Shown piece by piece: positions 17,965-27,130 of a DNA stretch of 64,000 bases (the stretch's first letter is position 1; the number at the start of each line of letters is the position of its first letter). This stretch comes from Bryobacterales bacterium (lineage in GTDB: Bacteria > Acidobacteriota > Terriglobia > Bryobacterales > Bryobacteraceae), in NCBI GenBank assembly GCA_027459465.1, contig DAIDIH010000008.1:1-64000 (forward strand). Direction: 5' to 3'. The notes under the pieces are model-generated. The model was given only the letters and a program-made list of their open reading frames with translations, made no database searches and had not been told where the DNA came from. The position numbers were made by a program, and so were the translations under genes.

Positions 17965-18269
17965 GTGTCGCGGAACGCCGACACGGGAGCGCAGAAGAAG
18001 AGACCGGGCTGCTGCGCCGACATCTGATTGAACGAGTGCCGATCTCGAAGATCTGCGAGGAAGCGGGACTGGCCCCCAGCCTGTTCCACCGCTGGCAGGA
18101 GCAGTTGTTCGGCAACGCCGCACTGGCTTGGGAAGCACGGCGGCCGGAACGCCGGCAGGACCAGCAGCGGATCGAGAAGCTGGAAGCGAAGATCCGCCAG
18201 AAGGACGAAGTTCTGGCTGAGCTGATGGCGGAGCACGTTGCCCTAAAAAAAGAGTTTGGGGAACTCTGA
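17965..18269 (+). pseudogene. IS3-type transposase OrfA (5' frameshift)
   Basis: From 18036 the frame encodes an IS3-family OrfA: PISKICEEAGLAPSLFHRWQ (helix-turn-helix) and then a coiled coil (IEKLEAKIRQKDEVLAELMA). The preceding codons read VAERRHGSAEEETGLLRRHL in the same frame but lack a start. A GTG at 17965 with GAGGAG before it is one base out of phase, suggesting a single-base loss near 17968. OrfA binds the insertion-sequence ends, so this copy is probably disabled unless translation starts at the internal GTG at 18036. Confidence 0.6.
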
Positions 18270-18280
18270 ACGGTTGCTGG

Positions 18281-19324
18281 GTGGAGCCGGACGTCCGCGA
18301 CGCAGTGGTGGACTTCATGCGCAAGTGGTCGGAGAGAACCGGACTGCCCGTCGATCGTTTGTTGCACTGGCTGGGGCTGAGCGTGGGCAAATATTATGAC
18401 TGGCGCCAGCGCTACGGCAAAACCAACCAGCACAACGGCTGGGTTCCCCGCGATTTCTGGCTGGTCGACTGGGAGAAGCAGGCCATCCTCGATTTTCAGC
18501 AGCGGTATCGGCTGGAGGGCTACCGGCGCCTGACTTACATGATGATCGATGGCGACATCGTGGCGGTCAGTCCTTCCAGCGTGTTCCGCGTGCTGCGTGA
18601 TGCCGATCGGCTGACTCGCTTCCCGCGCCAGCCTTCGCGCAAGGGCACGGGCTTCGAGCAGCCGCTGCAGCCGCACGAGCACTGGCATATCGACATCGCG
18701 CACATCAACATTCACGGCACCTTTTATTACCTGTGCGCGGTGCTGGACGGGGCCAGCCGCTACATCGTGGACTGGAGCCTGCGCGAATCCATGCGCGAGC
18801 CGGAAGTGGAGATGCTGCTGCAGCGGGCGCGCGAGCGCTTTCCTGACGCTCACCCGCGGGTCATCTCCGACAACGGGCCGCAGTTTATCGCCAAAGACTT
18901 TAAGGAATTCATCCGCATTTCCGGCATGACTCATGTGCGCACCGCGCCGTATTATCCGCAGTCGAACGGGAAGATGGAGCGCTGGAATCAGTCCATCAAG
19001 AGCGAATGCATCCGGCCGGGCGTGCCCCTGTCGCTGGAGGATGCCCAGCGCCTGATCGCGCAGTACATTCATGTGTACAACGAGCAGCGGCTGCACAGCG
19101 CGCTCGGCTACGTGACGCCGAAGGACGTGCTGGAAGGACGGCGCACGCAGATCCATGCCGATCGCGATCGCAAGCTGGAAGCGGCTCGCCGGCAGCGCGA
19201 GCAAGCTGCTCGCGAAAAGGCTGCAGCTTGTCTGCAGGAAGAAGTTGCGTCGCCGATAAGCTGTGTATCAGGTGAAACGGAAGCAGGCTCTGCGGGGACG
19301 CAACCATACCGAGGGATAGCCTGA
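18281..19324 (+). CDS. IS3-type transposase OrfB (DDE integrase core)
   Basis: The 347-residue protein has an integrase core. The three acidic residues are visible in HWHIDIAHINI, VISDNGPQFIA and YPQSNGKMERWN, with the usual 35-residue spacing between the last two. It begins MEPDVRDAVVDFMRKWSERT and ends in a basic tail. It starts 12 bp after OrfA. Inverted terminal repeats were not identified with confidence, so the limits of the element are open. Confidence 0.85.
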   Translation: MEPDVRDAVVDFMRKWSERTGLPVDRLLHWLGLSVGKYYDWRQRYGKTNQHNGWVPRDFWLVDWEKQAILDFQQRYRLEGYRRLTYMMIDGDIVAVSPSSVFRVLRDADRLTRFPRQPSRKGTGFEQPLQPHEHWHIDIAHINIHGTFYYLCAVLDGASRYIVDWSLRESMREPEVEMLLQRARERFPDAHPRVISDNGPQFIAKDFKEFIRISGMTHVRTAPYYPQSNGKMERWNQSIKSECIRPGVPLSLEDAQRLIAQYIHVYNEQRLHSALGYVTPKDVLEGRRTQIHADRDRKLEAARRQREQAAREKAAACLQEEVASPISCVSGETEAGSAGTQPYRGIA

Positions 19325-19822
19325 TGAACTCATCGAGACGATGATCACGGGCGGACGTTCCAAGGACGCCGCCCACTTACTAACATCGGATCGAAAGATT
19401 CTTATGCCTTGAAAATCCCCGCCCGAAGGGCGGAATCTCTCCCCTTCGGTCAGGCTTCGGCCTCGGTTTCACGCTGAACCAAAACAGAAGCTGTTGAACC
19501 GTCGTTGCCAACGCCGCAACCTCGTTGAACTCGCCGTAGCACGAACACGTCGAAATGAACAATGTCCTCTGACGGTCTAGTCGCGCCCTGGTTTTGCACG
19601 ATATCGCATGGACGCCCTCGAAGAGACTGTTGGACGCGTCCGCAATATCGTCAAGCGCCGCGATGCCGGCGGGATGTGCTGCTGCAAACTGACGAATCCG
19701 TTCTCATTAGGACCTTGTACTGTGGGCACGATTCTAGCGCCTCACGATGACTTGACTAGCTTCTCTCCGTGAACAAGAACGGGCGCAGAGCCGATCTGTA
19801 ATAATGCGAATCGAGCTAGCCT
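19325..19822. other. Intergenic region with a GC hairpin
   Basis: About 500 bp hold no gene that I can support; one 62-codon frame lacks any recognisable feature. CCGCCC-GAA-GGGCGG at 19419-19433 is a compact hairpin that may end transcription of the IS3 genes. It lacks a T run. The last 80 bp should contain the promoter of the HNH-like gene. Confidence 0.45.
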
Positions 19823-20503
19823 ATGAGTGATACTTGTTATGCCTGCGGGCAGACGGCGACGTCGGATGAACACGTCCCACCCAAATGCATCTTCCCGGAG
19901 TTCAAGGACGCTCACGTAGACTACCGCAAGAACCTCATCACGGTCCGTTCTTGCGACGCACACAATACGGCGAAATCCCACGACGACGAGTTCCTGTGGT
20001 TCGCACTCGTCATTTACATCAACAACAATAAGGCTGGGAACGATCACTTCTTCTCCAAAACCATGCGTGCCGTGACGCGCACGCCAACAACGTTCCAGAA
20101 GATGGTCGAGGACGCATTTCCTGTCGCCGGCACGCCAGGAGCCGGCGCGGCACTGCAGTTCGATCGGTCACGCTTCGACCATGAGATCGAGATGATCGCG
20201 CGGGCATTGTACTACTACCACACCGGGAATATCCTGACTGAGAACCTGCGCGTCGAGTCCCCGGCATTTCACATTGGCGAAGGCCACCTCTTGTCACCCG
20301 ATCCCCAAGCGCAGATGATTGCTGATGGTGTTCGCGGGTTCGTTGGCCCCAACACCGCGTTCGAGGGCCAAAACCCGGACATCTTCAAGTACCGGTTCCG
20401 CAACGAGTCGGTCTTCGCCGCTGAAATGCTTTTCTACGAAAACTTCCAAGTAGTAGCCACAACAATCCCACAAGCCCCAGAGCCCACGACCGCCAGTACG
20501 TAA
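19823..20503 (+). CDS. HNH-like zinc-finger nuclease
   Basis: The 226-residue protein starts MSDTCYACGQTATSDEHVPP. Its metal and active-site pattern is CxxC, then DEHVPPKCIF, a second Cys in VRSCDAHN and a final SHDDEFLW. This is the spacing of HNH endonucleases (His in EHV, Asn in HN, His in SH). The rest is helical and not recognised. It stands beside a helicase-nuclease and the TcmP pair, so it may be part of a defence island or a homing-type passenger. Confidence 0.65.
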   Translation: MSDTCYACGQTATSDEHVPPKCIFPEFKDAHVDYRKNLITVRSCDAHNTAKSHDDEFLWFALVIYINNNKAGNDHFFSKTMRAVTRTPTTFQKMVEDAFPVAGTPGAGAALQFDRSRFDHEIEMIARALYYYHTGNILTENLRVESPAFHIGEGHLLSPDPQAQMIADGVRGFVGPNTAFEGQNPDIFKYRFRNESVFAAEMLFYENFQVVATTIPQAPEPTTAST

Positions 20504-20575
20504 CGGGATCGGCGCAGCGTCCGCGCAGTCTGGCGCAAGTTCGTTTACAAGCGCAAGTCTTCAAGCGTCGATGAA

Positions 20576-23086
20576 CTAGTCGGTCTCGACGACCTCGAAG
20601 TCGACGAGGTAGTGCTGCACGAACCGGTCCGGCGTCAGGTTCGTGTTCTTGAGAAGATCCTCGCAGTACCCGGCGAGCTGCTTATCCGGGTGACCGGACT
20701 CGCTCAACGCCGTGATGATCTTCCGAGCCTCACCGATCAACTGGTCAAGCTTCGCGAGCGTAAGCGCCTTCGTCCCCGTCGGCACAGATTTCTTCGTGGC
20801 CGTCACGTTCGGGTGAATCGAGACGCGCACACCCGTCATCTTCGGGTACGTCTCCTTGAACCAGTTCTCGGACACGAGAAGCTGGCCGTGCTGACTCTTG
20901 GTCATCGCGTTCGCCGCCATCTTCCGGCTCTTCGCCTCCATAATGAGACCGACCTCAGTCGAGATGAGCCAGAGCAAGTCCGGACCCTTCCCGTACGTCT
21001 TCTCGGGCCGGCTCGTCTCGAACCCAAGCATGGTCCCGAGATCAGCCATCGCCTGCTCGAACTGGTTACTACTCGAATTTGGGACGAGCAAGGCGACCGT
21101 CTCCTCGAATTGCGCGAGGTACCCACGCTTGTACCGGAAGGGCTTGAGCTGCTTTACCATGCCCTGCGCTTGCGGCCCCGGCAAGACGACCTCGACCTTC
21201 GGTGCGCCGACAGGCGGGCGGCACAGGTTCTTGTTCTCCGCGAACGCTCGCTGTTGGAGTTCGAGCGCGTGGTCTTTCTGACCCCAGTCCAGGGCGATGC
21301 GCGCCGCGAACTGGAGGAGCCACCCGCGCTCGGGACTCTCGATGGACTGACTATCGCACTGCTTTGTGAGCTTCGCGATGGCCTGCTCGTGGTACCCGTC
21401 ACGCCAGAGATGGAGTGCTTGGCGTTCTGCTGCGGCACGGTCGATCTGTTCCTTCTGGATCGCGATGTTGAACGTGAGGTCCGCGAGGGTCTCGGCGTGA
21501 TACTTCACCCAGTCCTTCTCCCGGCTGAAGCAACGATTGATCGTGTCCATGAAGTCTTTGGACTCGACGATGCTTTTGCTGATCTCGATGCCCATTTCGA
21601 GTTGGGAGTACGTGCTCGTCGTCAGGAACTTCAGGTTCGCGTCCTTGCCGAGCCACGACACGAGGTCCTTTCCTAGGACGATGATGACGCAGTAGTCGCC
21701 GGGGCCTCGCGCGGCACGACCCATGCCTTGCTCAATCTTCTGGGCGATGGCGCGACTGAGGGCTGCTGCGCCGGCGAAGACGTTCGCGCGGTGCAACTCG
21801 TACTCGCCGACGGCCTTCGGGAGGCCGCTCATCACGAGGAGACGGCAGGCGCTGTTGGGCAGGTCGATCCCGTCGTACCGGTTCGCGAGGGCGAGCGGCC
21901 CGTACGACTTCCCATCCACGAGGTCCTGGACCTTCGCTTCGACGGCATCAGCGTTCTCCGGGACTTCCGCGACGGCGCTCCACGCCTCCGCCGCCTTGCC
22001 GGAGGGCACGAGAATGACGGTGCTCAGCTTCTTCTTCGCGGAGTTCTCGCAGAGCTTCCGGATCGTCGCGTACACGTCCGTGACCTTGAACCCGAGGAGT
22101 TCGGGGACGATGATCATGCGTTCGCTCACGCCTGCGAGGGACTTTGAGGAGAGCGGCGCGAGGAGTGCGTCGGGCGTCGCATCGAACGTCCGGATGATCT
22201 CGCTATCGTCCGGTATGGTTGCTGACATGAAGACGCGGCGCTTGCATGTCGCGAAAGACGGTATCAGGTCCACGAGGGGAAGGATGGGCGTGACGACGAC
22301 CGCCTTCCGGTCGATGAAGCAGTGACAACAGTTGAGGCTATCGCGGAGCAACGGCCACTGGTACTCGTACAGCTTCGCGTTCGCCTTCAGGACGCCCTGC
22401 GCCTCGTCGAGTTTCTGCAGCCAGTTCCAGTAGGGGACTTCGAGCACGCTGTAGTCCGTGCCGCCGACAACGTCATCGAACGTGCCGAGCTGCCCGACCT
22501 CCTTGAACGCGACACGGAACATGCCCGTGAGGGTCGCGTACGCCTCGCCGGGTGCCTCGCGGGCCGCCTTGATCGAGAACTGGTCCCGCAAAATGCCCGA
22601 GCCGACGTGGGCGTCATCCACGATGATCCCACCGAGCTTGAGCACCCCCTTGCCTTGGACGCCGAACTTGCTGTACCCGTGAAAGAGCGCCGCGTATGTC
22701 GCTACCATCACGCTCTTCCCGTTCACAAAGTCATCAGGAAAGGTCTTCTCGTACGGGACGGCAGGGATGCTGTACTCCGCAGCCTTCCGGAGCGTCTGCG
22801 CGACGAGATGGTTGTTCGGGCAGAGGAACACGACGGGCTCCGCCGTCTCGTTGAGGATGGACTGCGCGATCAACAGGCCTACGAGGGTCTTCCCACCGCC
22901 CGTGTGGAGTTTGACGACGTGATCCGGCTTCGCGCGGTCAGCGAACCACGCGTTCAGTACCTCGGTCTGGCTACCGTACAGGTCTTTGATCTCCGCCTTT
23001 TTGGGCAAGCGGCGAAAGATCTCCACCGGGTCAACGACGGGCGGTTGTTTCTTCGCATCTCGGAGTTTGTTGAAATCCAATGGCAT
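20576..23086 (-). CDS. SF2 DEAD/DEAH-like helicase with C-terminal nuclease-like domain
   Basis: Start ATG 23086 (MPLDFNKLRD) was chosen because AGAGG lies upstream and the frame beyond it is not helicase-like; the product is 836 residues. Helicase motifs are Walker A HTGGGKT (61-67), motif II VDDAH (156-160), motif III FMSATIP and motif VI QGMGRAARG. Near residue ~715 a second domain reads GKGPDLLW, then GLIMEAKSRK. This D...ExK pattern fits PD-(D/E)xK nucleases. It would be a helicase-nuclease like those of restriction and other defence systems. It is divergently transcribed from TcmP with about 150 bp between them. Confidence 0.82.
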   Translation of the reverse strand: MPLDFNKLRDAKKQPPVVDPVEIFRRLPKKAEIKDLYGSQTEVLNAWFADRAKPDHVVKLHTGGGKTLVGLLIAQSILNETAEPVVFLCPNNHLVAQTLRKAAEYSIPAVPYEKTFPDDFVNGKSVMVATYAALFHGYSKFGVQGKGVLKLGGIIVDDAHVGSGILRDQFSIKAAREAPGEAYATLTGMFRVAFKEVGQLGTFDDVVGGTDYSVLEVPYWNWLQKLDEAQGVLKANAKLYEYQWPLLRDSLNCCHCFIDRKAVVVTPILPLVDLIPSFATCKRRVFMSATIPDDSEIIRTFDATPDALLAPLSSKSLAGVSERMIIVPELLGFKVTDVYATIRKLCENSAKKKLSTVILVPSGKAAEAWSAVAEVPENADAVEAKVQDLVDGKSYGPLALANRYDGIDLPNSACRLLVMSGLPKAVGEYELHRANVFAGAAALSRAIAQKIEQGMGRAARGPGDYCVIIVLGKDLVSWLGKDANLKFLTTSTYSQLEMGIEISKSIVESKDFMDTINRCFSREKDWVKYHAETLADLTFNIAIQKEQIDRAAAERQALHLWRDGYHEQAIAKLTKQCDSQSIESPERGWLLQFAARIALDWGQKDHALELQQRAFAENKNLCRPPVGAPKVEVVLPGPQAQGMVKQLKPFRYKRGYLAQFEETVALLVPNSSSNQFEQAMADLGTMLGFETSRPEKTYGKGPDLLWLISTEVGLIMEAKSRKMAANAMTKSQHGQLLVSENWFKETYPKMTGVRVSIHPNVTATKKSVPTGTKALTLAKLDQLIGEARKIITALSESGHPDKQLAGYCEDLLKNTNLTPDRFVQHYLVDFEVVETD

Positions 23087-23236
23087 TCGTAACCTCTGCG
23101 CGAACGGTTCAAAAGAACGATCAGGAAATTGGAGTTGGTTCGGAAAGGGACATTTTATCGTCTTCTCGCGCAATAAACAGGAATCACAGCCTGTGCTTCG
23201 GGCGTTTGTCGAAACATTCTGGTACAGTCTTGCTTG
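23087..23236. promoter_or_regulatory. Divergent promoter region, helicase / TcmP
   Basis: The 150 bp between the leftward helicase start and the rightward TcmP start are AT-richer than the flanks (for example CATTTTATCGTCTTCTCGCG near 23153). They must carry the promoters for both. TACAGTCTTGCTTGATGG immediately precedes TcmP. Exact promoter boxes cannot be fixed by eye. Confidence 0.45.
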
Positions 23237-24073
23237 ATGGCTGTCGAGTATGACGAGATCGGAATCTGGTCAGAAGTCAAGCTGGCCATCGTGCGCGAGT
23301 ACGCCGCCGCGTACTCGAAAATCATGGAAGGAACCCGTCGAGAACGCTTTGGCCGGATGCGTTGGATCTACATCGACGCGTACGCCGGTCCCGGCTACCA
23401 CCTCAGCAAGACAACGGGCGCGACGGTCGAGGGGAGCCCGCTCATCGCGCTCAACACGGAACCGCCGTTTCACGAGTACCATTTCATCGACACCGAACCT
23501 GCCAGAGCGCAGCAGCTACGCGCGCTCGCGAGCGATCGGCAGGACGTGTATACGTACACGCAAGACTGCAACACCGTCCTCGTTCGTGACGTCTTCCCGC
23601 GCGCGAAGTACAGCGACTACCGCCGAGCCCTCTGCCTGCTCGATCCGTACAACATCAACCTGACCTGGGAGGTGATCGAGGCTGCCGGCCAGTCGAAGTC
23701 CATCGAGATCTTCGTGAACTTCATGATCATGGACATCAACCGCAACGCACTCCGGCGGAATCCGTCAAAATCAGTAAAGAGCAAGGTTGAGCAGATGACG
23801 CGGTTATGGGGCGACGATTCCTGGCTGGACGCAGGATATGACCAAGTCCCGACGCTTTTTGACGAGGAGGTGCCGGTCAAGGTGTCCAACGAGCGGTTCG
23901 CCGAAGCGTTCCGTCAGCGGCTGATCAAGAAGGCAGGATTCAAGCACGTGCCCAAACCCATGCCGATGCGGACCAAGAACAACGCCGTGATCTACTACCT
24001 CTACTTCGCGTCACAGAACGACGCGGCACTGAACATCGTCACGGACATTTTCAAGAAGTACGGGCAACGCTGA
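23237..24073 (+). CDS. tcmP: Three-Cys-motif partner protein TcmP
   Basis: The start is ATG 23237; a TTG directly before it is less likely. The 278-residue protein matches the TcmP family: GIWSEVKLAIVREYAAAYSK at the front, WIYIDAYAGPG, EYHFIDTEPARAQQL, and LCLLDPYNINLTWEVIEA in the centre. The fold around DAYAGPG looks like a Rossmann-type methyltransferase-like core. TcmP genes are known for sitting next to proteins with a three-cysteine motif, and that partner follows two bases later. The biochemical role is unknown; defence or RNA modification has been considered for such neighbourhoods. Confidence 0.88.
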   Translation: MAVEYDEIGIWSEVKLAIVREYAAAYSKIMEGTRRERFGRMRWIYIDAYAGPGYHLSKTTGATVEGSPLIALNTEPPFHEYHFIDTEPARAQQLRALASDRQDVYTYTQDCNTVLVRDVFPRAKYSDYRRALCLLDPYNINLTWEVIEAAGQSKSIEIFVNFMIMDINRNALRRNPSKSVKSKVEQMTRLWGDDSWLDAGYDQVPTLFDEEVPVKVSNERFAEAFRQRLIKKAGFKHVPKPMPMRTKNNAVIYYLYFASQNDAALNIVTDIFKKYGQR

Positions 24074-24075
24074 CA

Positions 24076-24798
24076 ATGGCTGAACACACGACAATCGAGT
24101 GGACGGACGCAACATGGAACCCCGTGCGCGGGTGCACGAAGATCAGCCCCGGCTGCAAGAACTGCTACGCGGAACGCTTCGCCGAGCGGTTCCGCGGCGT
24201 CAAAGGACACCCGTTCGAACAAGGATTCGACCACCGACTCGTGCCGGGCAAGATCGGCGAACCACTGCGGTGGAAGACGCCACAGCGGATCTTCGTGAAC
24301 AGCATGAGCGACCTCTTCCACGAAAAGGTGCCCCTGGAGTACATCAAGGACGTGTTCGACGTGATGAACCGCGCCGACTGGCACCAGTACCAAGTCCTCA
24401 CGAAGCGAGCGGAACGACTCGAAGAGCTCAGCCGCGAGTTGCCGTGGGCTCCGAATATTTGGATGGGAGTCAGCGTCGAGAACAAAGACTACCTCTGGCG
24501 AATCGATCATCTTAGACGCACGAAGGCGCACATCAAATTCCTCTCGATCGAACCATTGATCGGGCCGCTCGGCAAGATCAACCTACGCGGCATCGACTGG
24601 GTCATCGCTGGCGGAGAATCAGGACCCCGCGCACGACCAATGGACGCGTCATGGGTCCGGAACGTTCGGGACCAATGCGTGCGGGCCGGCGTCTCGTTCT
24701 TCTTCAAGCAATGGGGCGGCGTGCAGAAAAAACGGCACGGTCGCGAGCTAGAAGGACGCACATGGGACGAGATGCCCGAACTCGTCACGATCTCCTAA
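24076..24798 (+). CDS. DUF5131 / phage Gp37-Gp68-like three-Cys protein
   Basis: The 240-residue protein has the family opening TIEWTDATWNPVRGC and the three cysteines in GCTKISPGCKNCYAERFA. This arrangement resembles radical-SAM-type iron-sulfur ligation. Later motifs are FVNSMSDLFHE, QVLTKRAERL, WMGVSVEN, FLSIEPLIGPL and VIAGGESGPRARPM. It is the usual partner of TcmP, and the genes are two bases apart, so they form one operon. Phage-encoded relatives are common. Function is unknown. Confidence 0.9.
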   Translation: MAEHTTIEWTDATWNPVRGCTKISPGCKNCYAERFAERFRGVKGHPFEQGFDHRLVPGKIGEPLRWKTPQRIFVNSMSDLFHEKVPLEYIKDVFDVMNRADWHQYQVLTKRAERLEELSRELPWAPNIWMGVSVENKDYLWRIDHLRRTKAHIKFLSIEPLIGPLGKINLRGIDWVIAGGESGPRARPMDASWVRNVRDQCVRAGVSFFFKQWGGVQKKRHGRELEGRTWDEMPELVTIS

Positions 24799-25477
24799 AA
24801 GTTTGATGTTTAGTGCTCGGTAGCGTCGTCATGCTGTGAGCACTATTTGAGGACTATTAAGGTTTGCGGGAGTCCAGCTTGTGAAAACTCCTTGTGTTTT
24901 GATCGCCAGATCAAGGCCACAAAAACGCTATCATCTGTACTTTCAAATGATTGCGAGCTTTCCAGGCTGGACGTCACCGTTGGTGCAGGAAAGTGGACTG
25001 ACTGCTGGTCAGCCGCCTATCTTCAAATTTCAGTTCTCCAACGATTCCGGCGTGTGCCACCCATGTGCGAGGCAAAAGGCGAGTTGCTTCGAAACCTGCC
25101 ATATCCACCCAATCTGCTGAATTAAATGGTGTCACCTTTCTTATGCCCATAGGGACCGAGAAACGCGTTTGTGGAACGTGCGCCAATGGAGCGTTCCCTA
25201 GGGACCGACACCATGATGTCCCAGACCTCGATCCGGTCCTCTCACTATCAAAAAGAATCGGCCGGCCCAGACGCGGAGAATCGAGCTTCAACTTCGGTGG
25301 CCGGTGGCGGGCATGCGGAAGATTGTCGTTTAGCCGTGCCACCATGAGAAGACTCAATTCGCTTCGTCAAGGTGGAGAAACGGTGCACCGGCCAACTTCC
25401 CGTCGCCTATCAGGTAGCTGGCAAGTATAGGGTTGGCTCAACGGTTACCACCGACCCACCTCTCGTGGCCGAACGCC
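24799..25477. other. Intergenic region left of the IS21-type element
   Basis: Nearly 700 bp with no gene that I can defend. Three short frames (24847-25125, 24974-25357 and 25065-25430) overlap one another on both strands and show no domain. This could be a decayed gene or the right edge of the island that carries HNH, helicase and TcmP. Confidence 0.4.
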
Positions 25478-25483
25478 ACTGGG
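25478..25483 (+). repeat. Target-site duplication ACTGGG, left copy (right copy 38652-38657)
   Basis: ACTGGG lies immediately outside both ends of the IS21-type element. IS21-family insertions make direct repeats of a few bases, so this marks the original insertion. It also shows that the 13.2 kb block still has its two original ends together. Confidence 0.75.
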
Positions 25484-25648
25484 TGTGGAATCCGGGCGAA
25501 GGCGAACAGGATTCCGGGGTGAAGGCGAACAGCGTTCCGGGGTGATTCCGAACATGATTCCGGGATGAAGGCGAACAGGATTCCTGGCGGAAGCCGACCA
25601 GTTTTTGGCGCACCCCGGAATGGTGTTCGGCTTGGCCCGGAATGATTT
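25484..25648 (+). repeat. IS21-type multiple terminal repeats, left end
   Basis: About five imperfect copies of ATTCCGGGGTGAAGGCGAAC occur here, the first starting at 25484 (TGTGGAATCCGGGCGAAGGC) and the last ones inverted (GTTCGGCTTGGCCCGGAAT near 25625). IS21 transposases bind such repeats at both ends. The same unit recurs at the right end, 38570-38651. Confidence 0.75.
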
Positions 25649-25732
25649 TCCCAGGTAGCGGCGCTGGACATCAACGCCGGTTAGCGACCATTCCAGAGGG
25701 AGGGCCCATTGCCGGCCAGGAGAATGTCTATG

Positions 25733-25814
25733 TAATGTGCCCGCCGGCGTTATGTGGCCGACCGCGTGGTGAATCCCAGAAGCCGTGGGCCACCCTCCGG
25801 GCGAGGGAACATAA
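25733..25814 (+). repeat. RIT A left terminal inverted repeat with recombinase arm motifs
   Basis: TAATGTG (25733-25739) and TTATGTG (25750-25756) are direct copies 17 bp apart. An inverted copy AACATAA follows at 25808-25814. The same set, inverted, is found at the right end (CACATTA ending 29216, CACATAA 29193-29199, TTATGTT 29133-29139). The first ~45 bp are almost identical between the two ends. RIT B has equivalent motifs at equivalent spacing, so they are probably recombinase binding arms. Confidence 0.75.
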
Positions 25815-25870
25815 CAAGCGGCCCCGCGTGCGATGATCTCCTGAACCTCCCCCATAGAGAGGAGATTTTC

Positions 25871-27130
25871 GTGCTTGACCGCTACTTCATCCGCCCGACG
25901 ACCGTCGATCGGATTCACTCGTCCTGGATCGGTGACGCTATCGAACGGTACGTCAGTTGGCTCGCCGAACAAAACTACGCCGCCCGCAGCATCTTCATCC
26001 GCGTACCGCTGCTGATCCGATTCGGGGAGTCTGCTCAGCGCGCCGGAGCTAAGACGCTGGCGGATCTCCCGGCTTATGTCGAGCCGTTCGTGCATACCTG
26101 GCTGGGGCAGTACGGAAAGCAGCACTCGGAGGTGCAACGCCAGGCTGCAGTGCGGAGCCTCCGTGGTCCTATCCAACAGATGCTTCGCCTCACCGTGCCG
26201 CAGTCGTGCGATTCCGATGCCGGAGTGCCGGACGCATTCGCAAGCATGGTCCCAGGATTCTTCGAGTTGTTACGGCGGGAACGAGGGCTGCGCGAAACGA
26301 CCATTGTCCAGTACCGTCACTATCTTCGGCGCTTCGAGGATTACCTGGGAAGAGTCGATCGGCCATTGCTTCCGGACCTGCCCCCTTCCGTGGTCGCCGA
26401 CTTCATCACGGAAAGTGGTGAAAGCATCGACGCTCGCTCCGTTCAGAGCCTCTGTAGCATTCTCAAGGTCTTTTTCCGCTATCTGTACCGCGCTTCTCTG
26501 CTGCCCCGGGATCTCAGTAAGGCAATCGAGTCACCACGCCGATATCGATTCGCGAACCTGCCGCGCTCGATCTCCTGGGCCGAAGTCGAACGCATGTTGC
26601 AGAGTGTGGACCGGCGGAATGCGGTTGGCCGCCGTGACTACGCGGTCCTCTTGCTCTTGACGACCTATGGGCTGCGCGGGCGGGAGGTCGCAGCCCTGAC
26701 CCTTGACGACATCGATTGGAAACACAATCGACTGCACGTCGGCGGACGCAAGGCGGATCACTCGACAGCATACCCTCTGGCCGCGACGGTAGGCGAGGCG
26801 ATCCTCGATTATTTGAGAAACGGCCGCCCCGAGACGGATCAGCGGGCGGTCTTTTTTGAAGCGTATGCGCCACACGAAGCTCTTACGCGTGTGGCAATCA
26901 CGATGCGCGCCAAACATTACCTACGCAAGGCTGGTATCCGTGTTTTCCGACCCGGCTCGTACACTCTACGGCACGCATGCGTTCAACGCCTTGTCGATGC
27001 GGGACTGTCATTCAAGACGATAGGAGACTTCGTCGGCCACCGGACGCCTGACGCCACCAAGATCTACGCCAAGGTCAATCTGAAGGCGTTGCGCGAGGTC
27101 GCCCTGGGCGACGGCGAGGAGGTTCTGTGA
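25871..27130 (+). CDS. RIT A tyrosine recombinase 1
   Basis: Start GTG 25871 (LDRYFIRPTTVDRIH) was chosen because GAGGAG stands just upstream; the frame extends back into the terminal repeat. The 419-residue protein has a full catalytic domain: R in TTYGLRGREVAAL, HxxR in YTLRHACVQRLVD, GHRTPDATK and the Tyr in IYAKVN. It overlaps the second recombinase gene by four bases (GTGA). In RIT elements the three enzymes are thought to act together in integration. Its counterpart in RIT B is 31611-32834. Confidence 0.85.
   Translation: MLDRYFIRPTTVDRIHSSWIGDAIERYVSWLAEQNYAARSIFIRVPLLIRFGESAQRAGAKTLADLPAYVEPFVHTWLGQYGKQHSEVQRQAAVRSLRGPIQQMLRLTVPQSCDSDAGVPDAFASMVPGFFELLRRERGLRETTIVQYRHYLRRFEDYLGRVDRPLLPDLPPSVVADFITESGESIDARSVQSLCSILKVFFRYLYRASLLPRDLSKAIESPRRYRFANLPRSISWAEVERMLQSVDRRNAVGRRDYAVLLLLTTYGLRGREVAALTLDDIDWKHNRLHVGGRKADHSTAYPLAATVGEAILDYLRNGRPETDQRAVFFEAYAPHEALTRVAITMRAKHYLRKAGIRVFRPGSYTLRHACVQRLVDAGLSFKTIGDFVGHRTPDATKIYAKVNLKALREVALGDGEEVL

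Noticed and set aside
17873-19204. Long minus-strand ORF (443 codons) opposite the IS3 genes
   Set aside because: It is the antisense frame of OrfA/OrfB. Its C-terminal ERRDLNP-like text is the reverse of a tRNA T-arm, a common annotation artefact. No domain is visible.
20612-22147. Plus-strand ORFs opposite the helicase (354 and 139 codons)
   Set aside because: They are Arg/Leu-rich antisense shadows of a clear helicase reading frame and have no recognisable motifs.
24847-25430. Three short overlapping ORFs left of the IS21 element
   Set aside because: They overlap one another on both strands and show no motif, signal or ribosome site that I can support.
25484-25648. Possible CRISPR array
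   Set aside because: The repeats are imperfect, without constant spacers, partly inverted, and recur at the other end of the IS21-type element. They are transposase-binding terminal repeats.
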